Part shown: positions 1-9,713 of the stretch, piece by piece
How positions within the stretch are numbered: the first letter of the stretch is position 1
How the letters are laid out: the number at the start of each line of letters is the position of its first letter
NCBI GenBank assembly: GCA_025331445.1
Contig: JAIWNE010000035.1
Coordinates: forward strand, 124,001 to 188,000
DNA length: 64,000 bases
Direction: 5' to 3'
Source of the DNA: Blakeslea trispora
Lineage: Eukaryota; Mucoromycota; Mucoromycetes; Mucorales; Choanephoraceae
Position numbers and translations under genes: made by a program
Notes under the pieces: model-generated
What the model saw: the letters and a program-made list of their open reading frames with translations, nothing else
The model's database searches: none
Told to the model about the DNA's origin: nothing

Positions 1-198
1 ATAAAGTGTGGTGAATGTCTTGAGTCGTGTCATCAGTCCTGCTGTATCGTCCCATACTGTCTTTATTATTTTCACTTGTTTTTCTTCTTCTTTAGTGTCT
101 TCTAATGGTCTTTTGGCTGGTGTTGGTAATAGCTTGGCTTCTTTTCTGATTTTGGCAACAAGATCCTTTAGTTCTTGTGCTTCTTGTCTTAGGTCCAT
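1..198 (-). CDS. Partial unknown protein, N-terminal 66 residues
   Basis: An open frame runs on the minus strand from an ATG at 198 to the window edge without a stop. It starts MDLRQEAQELKDLV and is rich in Lys, Glu and Leu with heptad-like spacing, so the N-terminus is probably helical. A short proline-containing basic stretch (PTPAKRP) and an acidic run follow. I do not recognise the family. No signal peptide or membrane segment is visible. The rest of the gene lies outside the window. It is called coding because of the even codon use and the ATG after a pyrimidine-rich leader on that strand. Confidence 0.5.
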   Translation of the reverse strand, partial: MDLRQEAQELKDLVAKIRKEAKLLPTPAKRPLEDTKEEEKQVKIIKTVWDDTAGLMTRLKTFTTLY

Positions 199-317
199 AA
201 GTAATGAAAGTTTAATGGAAAAGAGAGAGAGAAATTATGCGGGATTTTAATCAGAGTACTCTTTGTTGTTTATGCTGTCATCTTTAAGAGATTCTTTACC
301 TGCAATTTGGAATCAGA

Positions 318-518
318 CTATTGATAGAAGCCACAAATATGATTCCAAGCAACCCTGTCTATGAGGATGTTGTTCATTGCTCTAGCTATTGTCTTGGTTC
401 GAACAATAGTAGGTCGAGTTCCCTTAGTAGACCATGCCATAGTATGGCTCAGGTTGATATGAGAGGGTTTCAATGTTGGCAGTCCTTTCCTTAGGCTTAA
501 AATGAGCTTTCTTGATAG
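318..518 (-). pseudogene. Fragment of Tc1/IS630-type (DDE_3) transposase
   Basis: The minus strand has a short open frame with no start, ending in TAG at 318. It contains the block NLSHTMAWSTKGTRPTIV followed by RTKTIARAMNNIL. The same block, with changes, is in the better preserved transposase at about 52150-52260 (NLSRTMAC, TKGTRATVV, KTRARTITILG). In IS630/Tc1 transposases this is the strand pair around the W-S-x-K-G motif between the first and second catalytic Asp. Nothing else of the element is recognisable here, so it is a remnant. Confidence 0.5.
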
Positions 519-611
519 TTAAAAAAGTATACAATCTCTATTCTTCAAGACTACCATCTTTATTATGTTTTACATGTTATCTTTTCTCTGTATTAACAAT
601 AAAATCAATAT

Positions 612-1391
612 TTATCCATAACGAATACCAGCATAAAAGCCGATCAAAAAGGTAGATTTGAATTGAATGTTGTTGGTCAAAAAGTTGACAAACTTTTGCC
701 AGCTAGAGTCAAGATCACCACGAGTTACTCGACCATCCCGATCAGCATCCAATGAATTTGTGTATTTTCCTTGTAATCGATCCCAATGAACAGTAACATA
801 TCCTTCATGAGATAAATACTACAGTATTCATCAGTGAGGGGGAAAAGATTTCTTTCTCTCTCTGTTTTTTTTTCTTATTTTTGTTTTACCTGTAAAAACA
901 TGAAACCGAGACCAACACAACCAGCAAAAATCTTGCCTACTTTCTTGACAAGAAAACCAGTACATAAACCGAGAAAAGTACCAAAAGTGAGTTCATTAGG
1001 CTTTAACATGGCTGGATCATTCTTTTTGATAATAGGTTCTTGTACCAAAGCAGGACGCTCAGCAAATGCAGCTAAATAATTAGATAAGAATGAAAGGGTT
1101 TGTTTTGTTTTCTTTTTTTTTTTAGGAAACTTACCTTGACATTGAACAGGTTGTTTAAACAATAAAGGCACAGTGAGTGTGGTAGTGGCAGCTAGAGGAA
1201 GAATACGTGTGGCACCTATTCAAGAAAAAGAAAAATGATAGGGTTTAGAGAGAAAAATCGCATTATTTTTTGAATGTATTACTTTTAAAGTTGATAAAAG
1301 GTCTTGCTGGCATAGGCTTATGAAAAGCACTGGTTTGCTTACAAGCTGCCTTGAATGTATTTGCTGAAATAGTCTTTGATAATCGAAACAT
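612..1391 (-). CDS. FUN14-domain mitochondrial outer-membrane protein
   Basis: Four exons join in phase to 192 residues: 1283-1391, 1135-1215, 890-1071 and 612-818. The N-terminus (MFRLSKTISANTFKA) is basic and amphipathic, like a mitochondrial signal. The core matches the FUN14 family: ELTFGTFLGLCTGFLVKK, then GKIFAGCVGLGFMFLQ, then YLSHEGYVTVHWDRLQGKY, ending in a last hydrophobic block (STFLIGFYAGIRYG). Family members sit in the mitochondrial outer membrane; animal FUNDC1 is a mitophagy receptor, while yeast Fun14 is poorly characterised. I see no clear LC3/Atg8-binding W/Y-x-x-L motif at the N-terminus, so a mitophagy role is not supported by sequence alone. Confidence 0.85.
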
Positions 1392-1615
1392 AATGAAATA
1401 TAAACAATTGAAAATAAAGAAAGAAAAAATTAGAAAAAAAACACTCGAGAAATAATACACCAAACCAAATGACGTACAGTCAAAAACCTATTTGATTATA
1501 TTTTTAATGCCGCCTAAAGTTCATTTAGCAGCATGAAAAAAAAAGTGACACTAGAAATTCAATAAAGGATTTTGGGAAAAAAATTTCGTCCTTAAGCTAA
1601 TCTATAAGGAAATCC

Positions 1616-2815
1616 TCTTTCCTGCTTGTCGCCAACCCCACTACTTCCCTCACCGTCCTTCTAGCTCCTATTCACCTCTCAACATTCTTTTCTCTCTGGT
1701 TCAGGTTATTGACGCCATTCCAAAATCCTTTGACTCTTGTTACATCGACCCCTTCACTTGCCTGTCACTTCCTCTGAATGCGGTAATTTCCTCTTCACCA
1801 TCCACCTCCTCTTCACACCTCTCCTCCGCCCACGTGGATACATTCCGCACACCCAACCTGACACCGTTACTCTGCTCCGACCTCTTTTACTTCGATTCGC
1901 TCACCCTTCAATTAGAACTTTGCCAACCTCCACTTCACCAATCTAGACATCCGACTCTAGCTCGTCAAGCCTTACAATCCATCCTCTCTGGCTCCATTTC
2001 CTTCCTTCCTTTCCTTCAACACAATCGACAACCAGCCCCCCGCACTGCTCAACCGCCTTCCTCTTCCTCTTGTCTTTCGCCTTTCATTATCTCATTCACC
2101 AGCCTCCCATCTTCCTTTCGGCATCCACCTTCCTCTATCCGCTCTTACAAGTTTCTCACTCGTTCTCGCATTCCCCTCCAACCTTCGATACTCGCCACCC
2201 CTACCTGGAAAACCTTTTGGTCTCTCGCTATCCCGTTGCAAGCTCGGACGGTTTGGTACCGCCTCCTCCATCGAAAGATTCCATGTCGCTCATATCTTCA
2301 TCAATTAATTCCGTCCTCGTTCCCATCTCCTCTCTGCCCCATTTGCACTGCCGCTGACGACACTATCGATCATTTCCTGTTCATCTGTCCGACCAAGACC
2401 TCGATCTGGTTAACCATCCTCACCACCTACATCCATCCTTTCATCCGCTTTGTCCCCTCTGATGTCCCTCGTCTTCTTCATTGCATTTACCTCTTCCTCC
2501 CTGTCACACGCATCTGTGATCCCTCTCTTCCGCTCTCCTCCCTCTCACAGGAACAGATCTTTGCCTGTACCCTTTTGGGTATCTGGCAAATGCACTGGCA
2601 CTCCATCTTTGAAAGCAAACTCTTCTCTACTACCGCTGCCTCAAATACTGTCCATAGACATCTTCATTTTCTTTACAACCAACGCTACATTTAGATTACT
2701 AATAGTTTCAATTGCCTCCTTCTACTTTTTTAGCATTTTATATATCCAGTCTTTTTTTCCCTCTTCTAACATCTAAAGAACTTTGAATAAACTCGGATTT
2801 GTTCCCATAGAAAAA
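1616..2815 (+). mobile_element. 5'-truncated LINE fragment (3' end of RT ORF)
   Basis: This is a C-rich stretch in an AT-rich context. The longest frame (1834-2694) ends with the zinc-binding C-terminal domain found after many non-LTR reverse transcriptases: WYRLLHRKIPCRSYL, then CPICTAADDTIDHFLFICP (CPxC...DH..F.CP), then a tail resembling the end of the 12.5-kb LINE. The upstream part is shifted between frames. After the stop come AATAAA at about 2785 and a short A-run at 2811-2815, which I take as the 3' end. The 5' end is not defined; readable similarity fades near 1616. Confidence 0.65.
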
Positions 2816-3191
2816 TGGGGTTTGAGCATTTCAGAGAAAATTTATAGGGCCAAAATAAATGAGTGTTTTTTAATAGTCCATTACCACATTCGGGTCATTT
2901 TTCCAATAAAATTTGGCATGTTTGAGCTCGCTGGTACTGTTAATGATATCACTTGAGTTGCAAGCCAAAAACGATAGAATTTGACGAGTTTGTGTACAGT
3001 CATTTTGGTTAGATACAAAAGATGGAATAGGGCGTCATGAATAATGTGGAGGCAGGGCGGCTTGCACATTCTAGATAACGCTATATCCGAGAGCAACGAC
3101 ACCAAAATAATACATGAAGATAGTAGGCAGTGGAGACACTCTACAAATACTCAAAGCTTTAGTCCCCTTGAAAATCTTGGGTTAGTAAAAA
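2816..3191. other. Intervening sequence, no gene seen
   Basis: This lies between the end of one LINE fragment and the 159-bp tandem repeat. No ORF here has coding character. It is probably decayed mobile-element sequence, since it is flanked by such sequence on both sides. Confidence 0.3.
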
Positions 3192-3509
3192 GGATCGTCC
3201 GATGAAGCAGTATCCAAGCTCAGAGAGAGACGTGTAACGAGCCTCTTGAACAGATAAAAGTGGGTGAGCCCAATGCACTCTACAGAAAAGCAGGTCGGCC
3301 TACAAGGGCTACATTAGTCGTCTCCTTGAATGCACTGGGTCAAGAAAAAAGGATCGTCCGATGAAGCAGTATCCAAGCTCAGAGAGAGACGTGTAACGAG
3401 CCTCTTGAACAGATAAAAGTGGGTGAGCCCAATGCACTCTACAGAAAAGCAGGTCGGCCTACAAGGGCTACATTAGTCGTCTCCTTGAATGCACTGGGTC
3501 AAGAAAAAA
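3192..3509. repeat. 159-bp unit, two tandem copies
   Basis: The unit beginning GGATCGTCCGATGAAGCAG at 3192 repeats at 3351 with no difference that I can see by eye. A third start at 3510 breaks off after about 6 bases. The unit ends in a short A-run. It is GC-richer than its surroundings and lies 14 bp from the poly(A) end of the neighbouring minus-strand LINE fragment. Near-identity of the two copies points to a recent duplication. I could not match the unit to any other part of the window. Confidence 0.85.
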
Positions 3510-3522
3510 GGATGCTCCAACA

Positions 3523-5165
3523 TTTTTTTTTGTATGAGTTAATTTATTAAAGAAAATTAACCAAGAAAAGTCACACGTCATATTGAGAGGTGTGCTTTGG
3601 TTAGAAGACAGTTATTTACAATAGTTTCTGCACCTTGATAAGGACAGAGGGCAAAAAAAAAGGAACGTCGTTGATGACACTGGACCAGTGGGCTTGACAA
3701 ATGGTCAGAGTTGTTGCAGCGCAAGTGGTGAAAAGGATAGTGCGCGAGAGATAATCGTATTCGGCGAATTTGTGTATAACATTCAGGACGTCGGCTGATT
3801 CAAATCAGAGGTAGGGCGCTTGTCGTGAAAAAACTTCAGACCAAACTGCCCATTTCAAAGGACATTCTACCACTGGGTGGGAGGGAGATTCTTGGCTAGC
3901 ATGACAGAAAAAGCATGTATCCGAAGAATCCGGACGGAAAAGGGAAATAGCCCTTTGGCCAAGAATTTTGTGATGAATGACCCTGTACCAGAAGGTACGG
4001 GTGTCAGGTCGAATAGGCAGATGCCAAAACCGTGTCCATTGAATTGGATGCAAAGTTGAGGGAGAGTGATGTCCGGAACAAGTTTTCTGAATACTCGATT
4101 CAGAGCGCTCCAAGCAAAAGAGCCAACGCAGTGTTAGATGAAAGGGGATTCATCGATAACAACGAGGGCGTTTGATGGTGTAACTAGAATCTGGGAGAAA
4201 CTATGCGAGTATGGCAAAGAGTTGTCAACTATCAAGTTCATCCATAGGCGAGCTGAGAGATATGGAAATTGGGGATGGTCGCTACGGGTGAGCGGGCGGA
4301 AACAACGGCGAATGGGGTCAAACATAAAGAAATGGCCCACAAGGAGAATGTGCGATCTGCGAGTTAAAATCCAGTGATTGGCTGGAAATTCTGTGAACAG
4401 AGATTGGAGAGGCAAGCAGGCTAGGGTGGCAGGAGTGCACGTCGTATTTGCGAAACCGATGTTTTTGAGGACAAGATCCAGAGTCTGGAAGAGAGAGGGC
4501 ATAATAGACCCATATTCCAGAGAGATGCTTGATCGAAGTGAGGGGAAGAAACAGGACAAAAGTGTTGGAGGCCCTTTCCTAAGGAAACGACGGATGGTGT
4601 GCTGCAGATACTGTTGACATAAAAAGGATTGGCCGAAGGATGAAGAATCAGTTTGGACCAGCGTGATACCAGAGAGTGTTGTTGGACCTGAGGATCTAGT
4701 AGGCCGAGTCCTCCTTCATCTCTCACTGCACAAAATCGAGTGTAACGAAAGCTGGGTTTTATGCCTCTATTGACACACTGATAAAGGATGGACCTCAAAC
4801 GTCGAAAGAAAACCTGTGGAAGGGCAACCACACGGAGCGCATGCCATAGTTTGGCCAAAATAACCGAATTGGCGATCACCACCCGACCCCGCAATGAGAG
4901 GTTTCGTTGAGAGAACAACTCGCATTAGCTACGAACTGAAGTAAGAAGTTTTTCTTCAAACCATTGACGCCGTCTTATAGAATGGATGACAGGGAAACCA
5001 AGGCAGCGTAATGCTGCATTAGATGTTCTATCATGCCATGTTTGGATTGATTGGTTCTCGATAATAGACTTTAAAGGGTTATCTGGATGGCCAATCAATG
5101 GAAGAACCTCGTTCTTGGAGATGTTGATCTTGACATTAAACATCTTTAATCATTTAGATATTGAT
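3523..5165 (-). mobile_element. 5'-truncated LINE fragment, minus strand
   Basis: Read on the minus strand, the pieces follow LINE order. First is the RT thumb region (NVKINISKNEVLPLIGHP, near 5140). Next comes the downstream block (LSLRGRVVIANSVILAKLWH, 4918-4840, then GGLGLLDPQVQQHS). Last is the zinc-binding end (FWYRVIHHKILGQRA, CFFCHASQESPSHPVVECP, near 4000-3850). The 12.5-kb LINE has the same blocks in the same order. Frameshifts separate the pieces, so it is dead. The 3' end is marked by AATAAA-like sequence at about 3540 and an A-tail (T-run 3523-3531 on plus). The RT active-site half is missing. Confidence 0.7.
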
Positions 5166-7045
5166 TTATGAAGAATGATGATTTAACTGTCACCCAATGG
5201 ATTCCGAGGGTTTTTATGTTTATAATTGACAGCTTTATTCAGGTATTAATAAAAGTGATTTTAACTTGTCTTAACATACATACTTTTTCTAGTTCCTTTG
5301 TTAGATTTTTTAGACCTGAGAATCCGAAGAGAAAGGAAAAGTAATAATGATGGATGGCATTTTATAGAATTACAAGAGTAATTCCTGGTTACACACAATA
5401 GCTAATGAATTTATGAGGAGGAGTTACGATGATAGATTTTGTTACTCTGCCCTATTTCAGTTTCAAAATGTATTACCCTTTCCTATTTGAAATTTCTGAG
5501 CAATCAGATTTCAGCCCTGAAGCAGTTTACATTTACGTTGGGATATTTGGCTGTAAAAGCAACAAAAACTAATATAGAAACGTAATGTTTTTACTCAATA
5601 ATTATGAGGATACTTCTAGGCAGAATTGGTGATAATTTGAGCTTATTTTGCTGTATATTTTGACTCATTTCTTGATGTTTAAAGAAGACTGTTTCCATTG
5701 AGTGCATGATGTTAATGCAGGAAGTATAATTTATGACTGTGTTCTACAATGCCACGCTATATCAAGGTTATACTTTGTAGATTATTTCATGTAATCTACT
5801 AGACTATATCTTACTTGAGAGAAGCACTTGAACTGTAGATGTTGTAAGGTGTTTAATCAGTTCATTAATAAAGACACTAAAACAATCAAATGCTCTGCAA
5901 TAACCACATTTATTCTGTAACGCAAATGCACTTTTCTCTTTTGCTTCATTTCTATGCTCAATCTTTATTTTTTTATAAGAAATATGGGATGAAGCACTAA
6001 AGAAAATGAATAGTCAATGGCTTGATTTATCATATAAAATAACAAAACTTGGGTTGGCAGCAATGTATATCATAGTCATTTAGTGCTTTACTCAAATTAT
6101 CATGTCACTGCTAGTTAAATTGAGATATTGCAACGACCATGCTCTTCCTTCTTCAATACTGATTTCTATTCATTGTTTGCTCATTTTTGCTCGTCGGAAC
6201 CGAATTTCAGCCAATAGGACTTCTTAGATTCATATATCGACGGAAGGGTGAACCTTATTCAGCACTCTTAGTAAGTTGTCCTGAATAAGGTTCGCTCTTA
6301 GATAACGTGACCTTTTGCGGAGTTATTTCTTTATAGAGTAACCTAAGAGCGTTGAATTTTTCTCTCAAAAGTCTCTATTCAATAGTAAGAATCCATATAA
6401 AATACAGCAGAAAAAGTAACTGAATAAAGAAAACAAATAGCGGTAGCTGGGGTAAGTAAAGATTAATCCCAACAAGAAAACTATGAATGGTAGACAATAG
6501 GGGGGTTCAGTTCTTCACAAATCCCATCACAAGTTTTTCATTACAAATTGAGTTTTAAAAATGAGCCTATCAAATCAATTAAATCGTTTAAGAAATGAGT
6601 GACCCTAAAATTCCTTCATCACAAATTCCTTTCACAAATATTTTTTTTTTGCTTGAAAACTATCCATTAAAAGCTCGAACTCCAATTTTGTGGCGATTGT
6701 CGAATTTTGTAATGGAAAAACCTCCCACAAATTTAGGACTTCCATCACAATCACTTATATTGGCTAGATTAAAGCTCAATTTGTGATAACCAGACAAGGC
6801 TTTTTACGAGAGTCTAACCTTGACTAATGCAGGCAAATAAAAAAGGAAACGAGAAGAACAGCTTAGATCATGAAAACATAGCATAAGGGGCTTTTTATTA
6901 GGTGAATTAGTTTTAGTTTTATTGTTAATAAGAGTTTCTTATAAGAAGCTTGAGGTAAATGCTATATTCTTTTTTTTTATGAGTTGTCTTTTCTTTTTCT
7001 CTTTCTCATGTTGTCTAACTGTAACATAAAGAGAGAGGGGGGTGT
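5166..7045. other. Long AT-rich intergenic stretch with palindromes
   Basis: No convincing gene in about 1.9 kb. Two inverted-repeat structures are visible. One is a 13-bp perfect pair at 6250-6262 and 6281-6293 with an 18-bp spacer, followed by a CGCTCTTAG / CTAAGAGCG pair out to about 6356. The other is an ACAAATTGAG / CTCAATTTGT pair at about 6543 and 6775 bounding a 240-bp AT-rich block rich in CACAAAT. Both look like MITE remains, but target-site duplications are not clear. Confidence 0.4.
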
Positions 7046-7407
7046 TTAGATTTCTGCAATGGGACCCAACTGAGCACTGGCAACACAAGCATTGGTGTAT
7101 TCCTTCTTGAGATAGACAGTCTTGCCTCCGTAGTTTCCTTCAACAGTGACAGTGACAGGGTTATGAACGGTAGTGCAGATAGCACCTGAAAGAGTAATGG
7201 CCATCAAATTGCCATTGCATCCCTTCAGTACATTGCAGGCTTCTTGGCGACGAGGATGGTTGCCGCCAACAGGGTTGCAAGAGAGAGTGTACTTGACGTT
7301 CTTGCCAGTAGAGCTAATAGTCAATGTGTTTGAGGCAGTAGGAGCAGCAGAAGCAGAAGCAGCAAAGAGGACGCAAGAGCAAAGAGACAAAGAGTAAGCT
7401 TGATCAT
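7046..7407 (-). CDS. Secreted subtilisin-inhibitor-like (SSI-fold) protein, frame break in signal peptide
   Basis: The mature part matches the Streptomyces subtilisin inhibitor family. It has LSCNPVGGNHP, then EACNVL, ICTTVHNPVTVTVEG, YGGKTVYLKKEY and NACVASAQLG. The four disulfide cysteines are in place, with one extra Cys (KGCNG). By alignment to SSI, the reactive-site P1 position is the Thr after ICT. Such proteins inhibit subtilisin-like serine proteases outside the cell. The natural ATG at 7407 starts a typical signal peptide (MIKLTLCLFALA), but that frame leaves the inhibitor frame after about 12 codons. One added base (or two removed) between 7373 and 7368 would join them to VLFAASASAAPTASN. 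The in-frame upstream ATG at 7477 is only 5 bp from the TATA box and should not be transcribed. It is either a recent pseudogene or a sequence error. Confidence 0.7.
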
Positions 7408-7481
7408 GGTTGTTTTTTGTTGGTAGAGATGTGTTGTTTGAATGGGTGAAGATGACAATAATTTTATTTTTCGACACTAGC

Positions 7482-7489
7482 TATTTATA
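7482..7489 (-). promoter_or_regulatory. TATA box of the SSI-like gene
   Basis: TATAAATA is read on the minus strand 75-82 bp upstream of the ATG at 7407. This spacing suits a short leader and argues against using the ATG at 7477 as start. Confidence 0.6.
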
Positions 7490-7709
7490 CTCTTTTTTTA
7501 TATTTTTCATTGTTGTCAGCATCGTCTTTTGGATGGCCTGTCAGCTTGTGTTACAAGCTCTTGAAGAAAATGGCCTTAGTCTTTTTTTTTTCTAAACGAT
7601 TCATTCTGGACCCCTTTAGATTAGATGGAATCAAACAACAGAGAATTATATGTGCTTCGTATCATAGCTATCGCTTTTACATATTTTTTTTTTACTCTTA
7701 TTAAAACGT

Positions 7710-8423
7710 TCGATGTATCTGCATTAGAATGTAGCCCCATCTTGATTTCAATACTACAATGGCCACGTTAGCTTCGATGAGGACAAAACTCTATTGAATG
7801 ATTGGCTGCCATACATATGGGATAACTAGACAAAAAGACAGAAAAAATAGGAAGGAGGTAATGGGCTAGAATCGAGACAGACTTGTCTACCTTCAGTCAA
7901 GCATCATTTTCCTGCATCTTGTTTCAACTCAATTACATACAGTCTTTGCTTCTTCTGTATAGCAGTCGGATTGCCTATAGATATACGTATAAAGTCAATG
8001 AAAACCTCCTTTCTTTCCTTTATCATATCTCATCTTGACTAATGACTTGTAAAATCGAACGGTGTTGAAGAGATGTACTTCTAGATCTCTTTGAAGAAAA
8101 AAAAAATAAAAGAATTAAACTTCAAGTACCACCACCAGGTCGCTCTAGCTCCGTTAATACCTATCGCCTAGCCATTTGCTCGATCTTCTTTGCAGGAGCC
8201 ATACTTTGACGCTGTTAATGTTAGCAGTGACCATACAGCAAGTATGTACTTTGGTTAGTCAATCTAAAACAAAAAAAAAGTATTTGGAAAAGAGAGAGAG
8301 AATCATAGACATTAGCAATCACAAAAATACACTAGATAGTTCTTTTTTTGTTCTTTGGTAACAAGCGCTACGTATACACAATCACTGTAGCATGTAGCAT
8401 GTAGCACTTTTTTGTTTCTTTCG
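7710..8423. repeat. Duplicated segment 1 (copy A)
   Basis: This 714-bp block matches 20214-20927 at a constant offset of 12504, with no difference in the lines I compared. It contains a 61-codon frame (8176-8361) that is equally conserved, but I see no domain in it and do not call it a gene. No terminal repeats or target duplications are visible at its ends, so it looks like a recombination or gene-conversion tract rather than a transposon. Confidence 0.9.
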
Positions 8424-8425
8424 CC

Positions 8426-8683
8426 TCAATGACAATAAAGACGGTCAATAGCATAAAAATAGCATTTTTGTCGTCAGAATGACCTCGATACATGGCTTCT
8501 CTTTATTTATTTACTCTTTGTCTCTCTCTTTTTTCATTCTTAACACAACAAACACCATTCGATGCATAAAAAGTGAAGTTTCTTTTGCAATCTTTTTCTG
8601 ATCCTCTGGTATATGATCACAGCTGCTTCTCAAGAAAAAGGTACATAAACGTGAAAGGTGCTTTTGCTTAGAGGCCCTCATTT
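8426..8683. repeat. Duplicated segment 2 (copy A)
   Basis: This matches 21938-22195 at offset 13512 with several substitutions. It overlaps a 113-codon minus-strand frame (8511-8852) of unknown nature that is cut in copy B. Copy B carries an extra 1010 bp between segments 1 and 2 (20928-21937). Confidence 0.85.
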
Positions 8684-9281
8684 GAAGAAAAAATTGGCGG
8701 TTATAAACTGGACGCACTCTACTACTAGAGAGCTCAGACGTAAAAGGATAACTTCTCATAAGTTTCTGTAGTATCTCAGGAACAAGTTGCCCACAATGTC
8801 GCCCAAAGGAGTCCCTACAAAAAGCTGATCCCTGAAATGTGGAAAGCCACAATCTTTTTGTACGTTGTCAACAGATTTAACGTCTTCAAAGCAGCAAAAA
8901 CAATTTGATTTTCTAGTTTGACAATTTATAACTACATCAAGCGATGCAAAGAGATCGACGATTGGAAAATGTCAGCAGTTAAGTGCAGAGGAAGAACAGC
9001 GCCACCAAAGATCAAAGAAAGATATTGTCTATTCATTGAGAACTTGTTGGAACAAAGAAGCGAAACTACTCTTCGAGAGCTTGGCTTACAGCTCTAAGAT
9101 ACTTATCCGAAAGACTTTGCAGCAATTATAAGCAACACAGGATTGCAAAATTACGTTAAATAAAAGCTGAGCTTTACTCTCAGGTTAGCTCAAATATGCC
9201 CAACTAGAGGAAATTCGCCAGAGATCAAAGCAAGACGTTGAGAGTGCTGTATCGATTGTACCTGCCAATACAACAGGGGTG
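8684..9281. other. Stretch present in copy A only
   Basis: This block of about 600 bp is absent from copy B, where segments 2 and 3 join directly at 22195/22196. It includes a plus-strand piece around 8945-9100 that reads like the start of a transposase (basic residues, then a helix ending TLRELGLQL), but it is too short and broken to call. The remainder shows nothing I recognise. Confidence 0.35.
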
Positions 9282-9624
9282 AAACTTTTGGTATACCTCT
9301 AACAGTTACACGAAACTCTCTAACATGCCAGGCATACGATTACCAAATGATTAAACAATAATGCACTGTATGACATAGTATTGACAGCAAAAGGACAAGA
9401 GCAACACAAAGAAAGATACCAACAGATCAGAGTAGAGAAAAGCAAAAACAAGAAGAGGTGTTAGTATCCTATTTAAATACGAACTTGTAGCTACAGCGCC
9501 TATTTGGTAAGTCCTTGTGGATCTTGTCTCAGAAGTCTACATACGGTCTAACAAAGAGTTACTTTTGGGATTTTGTAGCTGCGCAATCTCTATTCCTCAA
9601 ACCTGTTTTATGTGTGCGACCTAC
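9282..9624. repeat. Duplicated segment 3 (copy A), upstream of orphan gene
   Basis: This matches 22196-22538 at offset 12914 with a few substitutions. It ends 90 bp before the ATG of the 10-exon gene at 9714, so it probably carries that gene's upstream control region. Confidence 0.85.
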
Positions 9625-9713
9625 CTAGAGATCATTGAATTCAGTACTACATCGGAGTGAGTATAAGGACAGTTGGCTCAAAAATAACAGATATATCTCT
9701 TTTTCTTTCAAAC

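Noticed and set aside
385..420. GGTTCGAAC word with a 7-bp flanking palindrome, tRNA T-arm-like
   Set aside because: The loop is 10 nt, no A box or acceptor stem fits, and the region reads as a transposase fragment on the minus strand.
2881..3105. 74-codon minus-strand frame
   Set aside because: Isolated, with no recognisable motif, in sequence flanked by LINE fragments.
8176..8361. 61-codon frame conserved in both duplicated copies
   Set aside because: Conservation is explained by recent duplication of the whole block; the frame has no coding character or domain.
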